This document shows, piece after piece, positions 59,759 through 64,000 of a stretch of DNA of 64,000 nt (its first letter is position 1; each line of letters opens with the position of its first letter). This DNA is from Rhizodiscina lignyota (lineage: Eukaryota > Ascomycota > Dothideomycetes > Aulographales > Rhizodiscinaceae). The translations under genes and the position numbers were made by a program. The notes beneath the pieces are model-generated. The model was not told the origin of the DNA. It did not search any database and worked only from the letters and a program-made list of their open reading frames with translations. The stretch covers positions 1,240,001-1,304,000 of the forward strand of contig ML978129.1 of assembly GCA_010015805.1 (NCBI GenBank), in the 5' to 3' direction.

Positions 59759-60811
59759 ATGTCTGCTCTTATCGGCCTTGCTCGTCTGTTCTACAGCGCG
59801 TGGATTAATCACCCCGCCAATCCCACCGCTAGTTTCGCAGGGAAAACAATACTCATTACTGGAGCTAATACTGGACTTGGCTTCGAGGCCGCAGTAAAAT
59901 TTGCTGAATTAGGAGCGTCTAAAATCATTCTGGGCGTTCGCAGTATCGAAAAGGGGAATGCTGCGAAGAAGACACTTGAGGAGCGGTCACAGAGGAAAGG
60001 GATTGCTGAGGTCTGGCAGGTCGATATGGCCTCCTATGATAGTATCAAGGCTTTTGCAAGTCGTGCGTCGAACGAGTTGGACGGCTTGGATGTCGCGCTT
60101 CTTAACGCTGGCGTCATGAAGTTTCAATGGAAAACCTCAACGTACGGCTGGGAAGAGATGATCCAGATCAATGCTTTGTCCACGGTACTCCTCGGTCTAT
60201 TGCTGCTTCCAAAACTCAGAGAGTCGTCCAAGCCCGAGAATCTATCCTATCTTGCATTCGTTAGCTCGGGCACTTATCGTACTGTGAAAATGACACCCGA
60301 ACATCGGAACTCCCTGGCTATCCTCGATTCATACAACAACGAAAAGGATTTCCGGCCGTCGCCGTACTATGCCCTGTCGAAACTCTTCTTGATGTGCGCC
60401 ATGAGAGCGATGGCGGAGAAAGAAGGCGCTGATCCTGGTGTTGTAATCACGTCTGTCTGTCCCGGACTTGTGAAGACGGAGCTTGCAAGAGACTTCACCA
60501 TCACACCTCTGAAGAGATTTGCGGGGCAAATCCTTACGTTCTTTCAGCGAACCACAGAGGTTGGTGCAAGGTCATTGGTGAGCGTCGTCACGCTGGGCAA
60601 GAAGGGCCACGGGCAATTCTGGCAACATGACCAGATCCAGAAGTGAGTTTTACATAGCCCGCATTGCCATATTTGCAATCGCTAACTGGCAAGAAGGGAT
60701 GGTGGTATTTTTGCAGAAGCGGATGGAAAAAAGCTCCAGGAGCAGATATCGCATGAGATTTTAGACGCGTTACGAAAAGATGTGCCAGATATCCTAGACC
60801 AGCAGCGGTGA
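59759..60811 (+). CDS. Short-chain dehydrogenase/reductase
   Basis: Two exons, 59759-60642 and 60697-60811; 332 residues. The cofactor site is T-G-A-N-T-G-L-G-F-E at about 34-43, the N-A-G block is L-L-N-A-G-V-M, and the catalytic pair is Y204 and K208 in Y-A-L-S-K. It resembles fungal retinol-dehydrogenase-like SDRs. The intron acceptor is uncertain: AG at 60693 or 60696, both in frame with D-G-G-I-F-A-E-A-D-G; I used 60696. A hydrophobic N-terminal stretch may anchor it to a membrane. It sits 540 bp upstream of an FAD monooxygenase on the same strand, and the two could serve one small oxidative pathway. Substrate unknown. Confidence 0.92.
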
Positions 60812-61351
60812 CAGGTAAAGAGAGAAGATTCGGATATCATGCCATCATGATTGATGGATGTGGCATGCCGCTGTTGTTCGGAATTCGAACTCTCGAAGTC
60901 GGCGACTTTGTCGTTCTGATGGGGGTTCGCGTAGAGTAGGGAAGGAGTGACCGAGATAGCTCGCGTCTAGTGATCGTGCGAGCAGCTGAAAAGTTGATTA
61001 GCTGAGAGCCAATTTTTGAGGTATTCAGGCGGAGAGAAGAATGTCGAGGGGGCCGATTATATATATAGTAAAAGGTGCACATGCCTTAATTGCGAAGGTT
61101 CTCGGCAACATTTCTACTATTGGGTTTCCCCAGACCATATCTGCAGGGAATAAGACCGGCTTTTGCTAAAGCCGGAAATACCGTAGCTGGGTAAGGTGGC
61201 TTATTAACTCGAAAAAGACTTTGATAGACTATTTGCAACAAAACTGATCCCGTATCACTTAATTTTTGCTCATGATTTCTCAGGATGACATTCTCGAGGA
61301 CATGGTTATAAAAAGTTAGAGAGCCATCTTGTTTTTGCGAGTTGGCAGAGC
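60812..61351. promoter_or_regulatory. Monooxygenase promoter region with a perfect inverted repeat
   Basis: The sequence CCGGCTTT-TGCT-AAAGCCGG occupies 61156-61175, an 8-bp perfect stem with a 4-base loop, about 177 bp before the monooxygenase ATG. CCG and CGG half-sites in inverted order are the usual target of Zn2Cys6 fungal regulators. No gene lies in this interval. Confidence 0.5.
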
Positions 61352-62760
61352 ATGGAAGGTCCGACGTTTGACATAATCGTCATTGGAAACGGCATTGGAG
61401 GTATCATTGCATTGCTTCGCAAATGAATTACTAAAATATACTAACATTATATTCAGGTCTTTGCGCAGCTGTAGCGCTCAGTCTCAAAGGCCACAAAGTC
61501 ACAGTTCTAGAGCAAGGCGAATCAACTTCAGAGGGATCAGCTGGAATCCAATCAAGCCCCAATTTCACGAAATTACTCTACTCGTGGGGTCTCGAGTCTG
61601 GTCTAGAGAAATATGGGGCCAAGCCATTATTTATGGAGCAACGACGATGGGAGGACTCTTCTGAGATAGCTAAGGTTCCCATCAACGCAAGCGACGCCAT
61701 GGAAAAGCTGTACGGATATCCACATTACAACATTCATCGTGCAGACTTGCAGCGTATTCTCCTCAATCGCGCTCGTCAGTTTGGCGTCTTCATAACCGCA
61801 GGCACAAGGGTCGTCGGATTTGAGCCTGCAGTGTCGGCGATGGGTCAGGACACGATTGTATTAAATAGCGGAAGGCGGATCTGTGCGGACGTCATCATTG
61901 CTGCCGATAGTAATCGGAGTGGCATGAAAGGTCTTGTACTTAGTGATGAGATCGAAAGTTGGTTCATCCGCGATAGCGTTTATCGCGCGTTGCTCCCAGG
62001 AACATTATTGGAGGACCCTGAGCTCGAAAGTCTTGATCTTAAGGAGAACACTACCGGTTGGTTGGGACCTGACGGACACGTTATCGGCTACTATGTCAGG
62101 AATTTTCAGATGTATAATATCGTCATGGTTATATCCGACGACAACCAGTTGGGACAAGAAGCACGCCGGGGATATCCTGGGGATCTTGAAAAGATGTACA
62201 ATGCATTTGAGGGATGGGATTGGCGGCTCAGAAGGATGCTAGACTTCGTTGACTCGTCCCATATTTGGCGTCTGCAGGATCGACCTGCGGCGAAGAGGTG
62301 GGTGCATCCCGACGGAAACCTAGTACTGCTTGGAGACGCAGCCCACGCAAAGCTTCCTTACGCGGCAGCTGGCGCTGCTTCAGCAGCAGAGGATGCAGCA
62401 GCACTAGCAGAATGCCTTGGATACGTCGGAGGTGGCAAAGATAGGAGTGTCAGAGAGGTACTGAAAATCTACGAGGAGATCCGCGTACCGAGGGCGACGG
62501 AGGTCGTAGAACGGTCGCGGAGGAATCGAATAGTGTTCCACATGCATGACGGTAAGGTGAACAATAACGGTTGGTTAAGTCAACGAGCTCATATCAAGGC
62601 AGGTCGAGAGCAGAGAGAAAGAGATGCGAGACTAAAGGCGGATGCTGATAGAAGGAGAACCCCGCCTCACCAAGACAGTGATAGAAACGAGCCATACAGT
62701 TACGACGTCGTTGAACATGTCAGGAGGCACTTTGAGAGCTTGGATGGCACTAGTAGATGA
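61352..62760 (+). CDS. FAD-dependent aromatic-type monooxygenase
   Basis: Two exons, 61352-61400 and 61457-62760, with a 56-nt intron inside the FAD-binding loop; 450 residues. The spliced N-terminus reads D-I-I-V-I-G-N-G-I-G-G-L-C-A-A-V-A, the GxGxxG dinucleotide fold. The second FAD motif is G-D-A-A-H-A-K-L-P-Y at about 309-318, followed by A-A-A-G-A-A-S-A-A-E-D-A. The mid-protein motif reads A-A-D-S where A-D-G is usual. This is the salicylate-hydroxylase-like class that hydroxylates aromatic or polyketide substrates with NAD(P)H and O2. The C-terminus is long and charged (R-E-Q-R-E-R-D-A-R). Likely co-regulated with the upstream SDR, but that is inference. Confidence 0.92.
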
Positions 62761-63600
62761 TGAATCCAGATCTACATCTTGGCCGAGTGGCGGCATGCCA
62801 TGTGAGGATATACCGGCAGCAGAGAACGCACCGGAAAAGCCAAAAGAACTGTATGACCAAAAGATCTGGACGAGAAGGATAGAGAGCTACCCTTGGAGAA
62901 AAAAGGGATACCCCACATATAGATAGAGTTGGAGAAACACATACCTTATTTTCTACGTCAATATTTGGAGGTAGTTACTTTGGTCCAGTAGCTTGCATCT
63001 CATAGGCTGAGGCTCTGAGGCAGCAAGCTGCAGAGTTCGTGCTTTGACGTTTGCTGACGCGCGCTAAAGTGAGGTGAGAGGCCCGAGCGCGCCCGAACCT
63101 TCGATTTTAGCGCGTTGCGAGACGCCTGCCAGCAACAGCAAAACGTCACAATCAACCATAGAACACTTAACTCTGCTCCTCCACCACACGATCCCCTTCA
63201 AAGGCTGCACCTGCTCCACACACTGCTGCCTTTCTCCTTCATCTATGCGCAAATTGAAAACATCCGGAGACAGCGCTGCACCGTTCTCTTCGTTTGCAGG
63301 GTTGAAGCATTCACCCGCTTCGGCACTGCATCTCTTGAAGCTCTGTTTCGGCGAGCTTCTCTTTTGCGCTTTCCGACCGAACACCACTTCACTCCACACT
63401 GCGGCAAGCGCCAAAACAACTCGCGGGGAAACAAAATCTTCCACCTCGTCAACTTGCTTACGGCCAGCTCCAACAACTTCGTGTCTTGCCCATCACTACA
63501 ACAGTCGAAAGGCATCTCCAGCCTGCGTCACCAAGCACCTTAGCCTGGAGAAGAAAACTCTCGTTGTGGGAAGGCTACCTTCCCGGTAGTGGAGTACGGA
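62761..63600. other. TOM1 promoter and leader region
   Basis: About 0.8 kb between the monooxygenase stop and the TOM1 start. The last 400 bases are rich in C, A and T with many ACA and CTC runs, as in fungal 5' leaders. Overlapping frames at 63074-63589 on both strands have no motif. Confidence 0.5.
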
Positions 63601-64000
63601 ATGGGGAAGATCCACAAAACCGCGACGGCGCGACATGAGGTGTCTTTGGTGAGTCTAGTTCTCTAGAAGTTAACCTGCAATATAATTCTAACGTGTGCTC
63701 GTTTCCCAGTCACCGGCGATATCAGAATTCATTTCGAAGGCCACATCGATCCCTCTACACCAGCTACCTGCACATCTCTCGTCCTTTCCGCGGCTATGGC
63801 CGTTTCCTAGAGGCGACCTCTACCACTGGATTCCGGTGCTGAATCGCTTCGACAACATCTACGAGCTCTTCAATAAAGAATACGGATTGACTGATGGTCC
63901 TCAGACACAGCCGTTCGCGTGTCGGTTGCTTGAGAAGGGCGATGGCGAATCTCCGGATGATATCTCTGCCGAGACACTCGCGTCGCTGAAGCTTTCTGCG
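63601..64000 (+). CDS. TOM1: TOM1-type HECT E3 ubiquitin ligase, 5' end only
   Basis: The first exon, 63601-63648, encodes M-G-K-I-H-K-T-A-T-A-R-H-E-V-S-L; a 61-nt intron follows and exon 2 runs from 63710 off the right edge in frame. Visible residues include P-L-H-Q-L-P-A-H-L-S-S-F, W-P-F-P-R-G-D-L-Y-H-W-I-P-V-L-N-R-F-D and E-Y-G-L-T-D-G-P-Q-T-Q-P-F, the conserved N-terminus of very large fungal TOM1/HUWE1 relatives (about 4,000 residues). These ligases act in nuclear protein quality control, ribosomal protein surplus removal and mRNA export. The catalytic HECT domain lies outside the window. Confidence 0.94.

Overview
The window is nuclear DNA of a filamentous ascomycete (Pezizomycotina). 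The evidence is protein genes broken by short GT-AG introns (mostly 47-100 nt), an eIF3e gene (absent from budding yeast), fungus-restricted families (DUF7514, DUF7703), a Pezizomycotina-type C2H2 regulator and a TOM1-type HECT ligase. A Dothideomycete is my best guess for the class, but this is inference. I place 27 protein-coding loci, two of them cut by the window ends. I found no convincing tRNA, rRNA, CRISPR array or transposon. Exon borders were set by reading both strands for GT-AG sites that keep the frame and the family motifs intact; no transcripts were available.

Layout. 0-24 kb: tail of an unknown gene, a DUF7514 protein with a charged RE/RD tail (+), an AMMECR1 protein (-), cystathionine gamma-synthase (+), a C2H2 regulator (+), a GTPBP1/2-like GTPase (+), TAN1 (+) and an APH-like kinase-fold protein (+), separated by long gene-free gaps of up to 3 kb. 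25-39 kb: a CUE3/ASCC2 homologue (-) head to head with RPS20/uS10 (+), a secreted Ser/Thr/Pro-rich repeat protein (-), a conserved low-complexity protein (-), and eIF3e (-) head to head with mitochondrial ribosomal protein mL49 (+). 40-51 kb: a DUF7703 membrane protein (+), an MFS transporter (-) head to head with DNA ligase I (+), VPS51 (-) head to head with RMI1 (+), and an atypical SDR (-). 51-54.8 kb: a repeat-rich accessory island with a small orphan gene, a triplicated unit of about 119 bp, a minisatellite and a separate 110-bp tandem repeat. 54.8-64 kb: a GT31-like glycosyltransferase (+), an ammonium transporter (-), LSM1 (-), an SDR (+) followed by an FAD monooxygenase (+), and the 5' end of TOM1 (+).

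How genes relate. Most loci are housekeeping: translation and its quality control (uS10, CUE3, GTPBP-like, eIF3e, mL49, TAN1), DNA replication and repair (ligase I, RMI1), trafficking (VPS51), and RNA decay (LSM1). The most striking functional neighbourhood is CUE3 next to RPS20. In yeast ribosome quality control, ubiquitinated uS10 triggers the RQT complex that contains the ubiquitin-binding protein Cue3, and here the two genes share one divergent promoter. The most unusual DNA is the 51-54.8 kb island. The SDR and FAD-monooxygenase pair at 59.8-62.8 kb may be a small metabolic unit.
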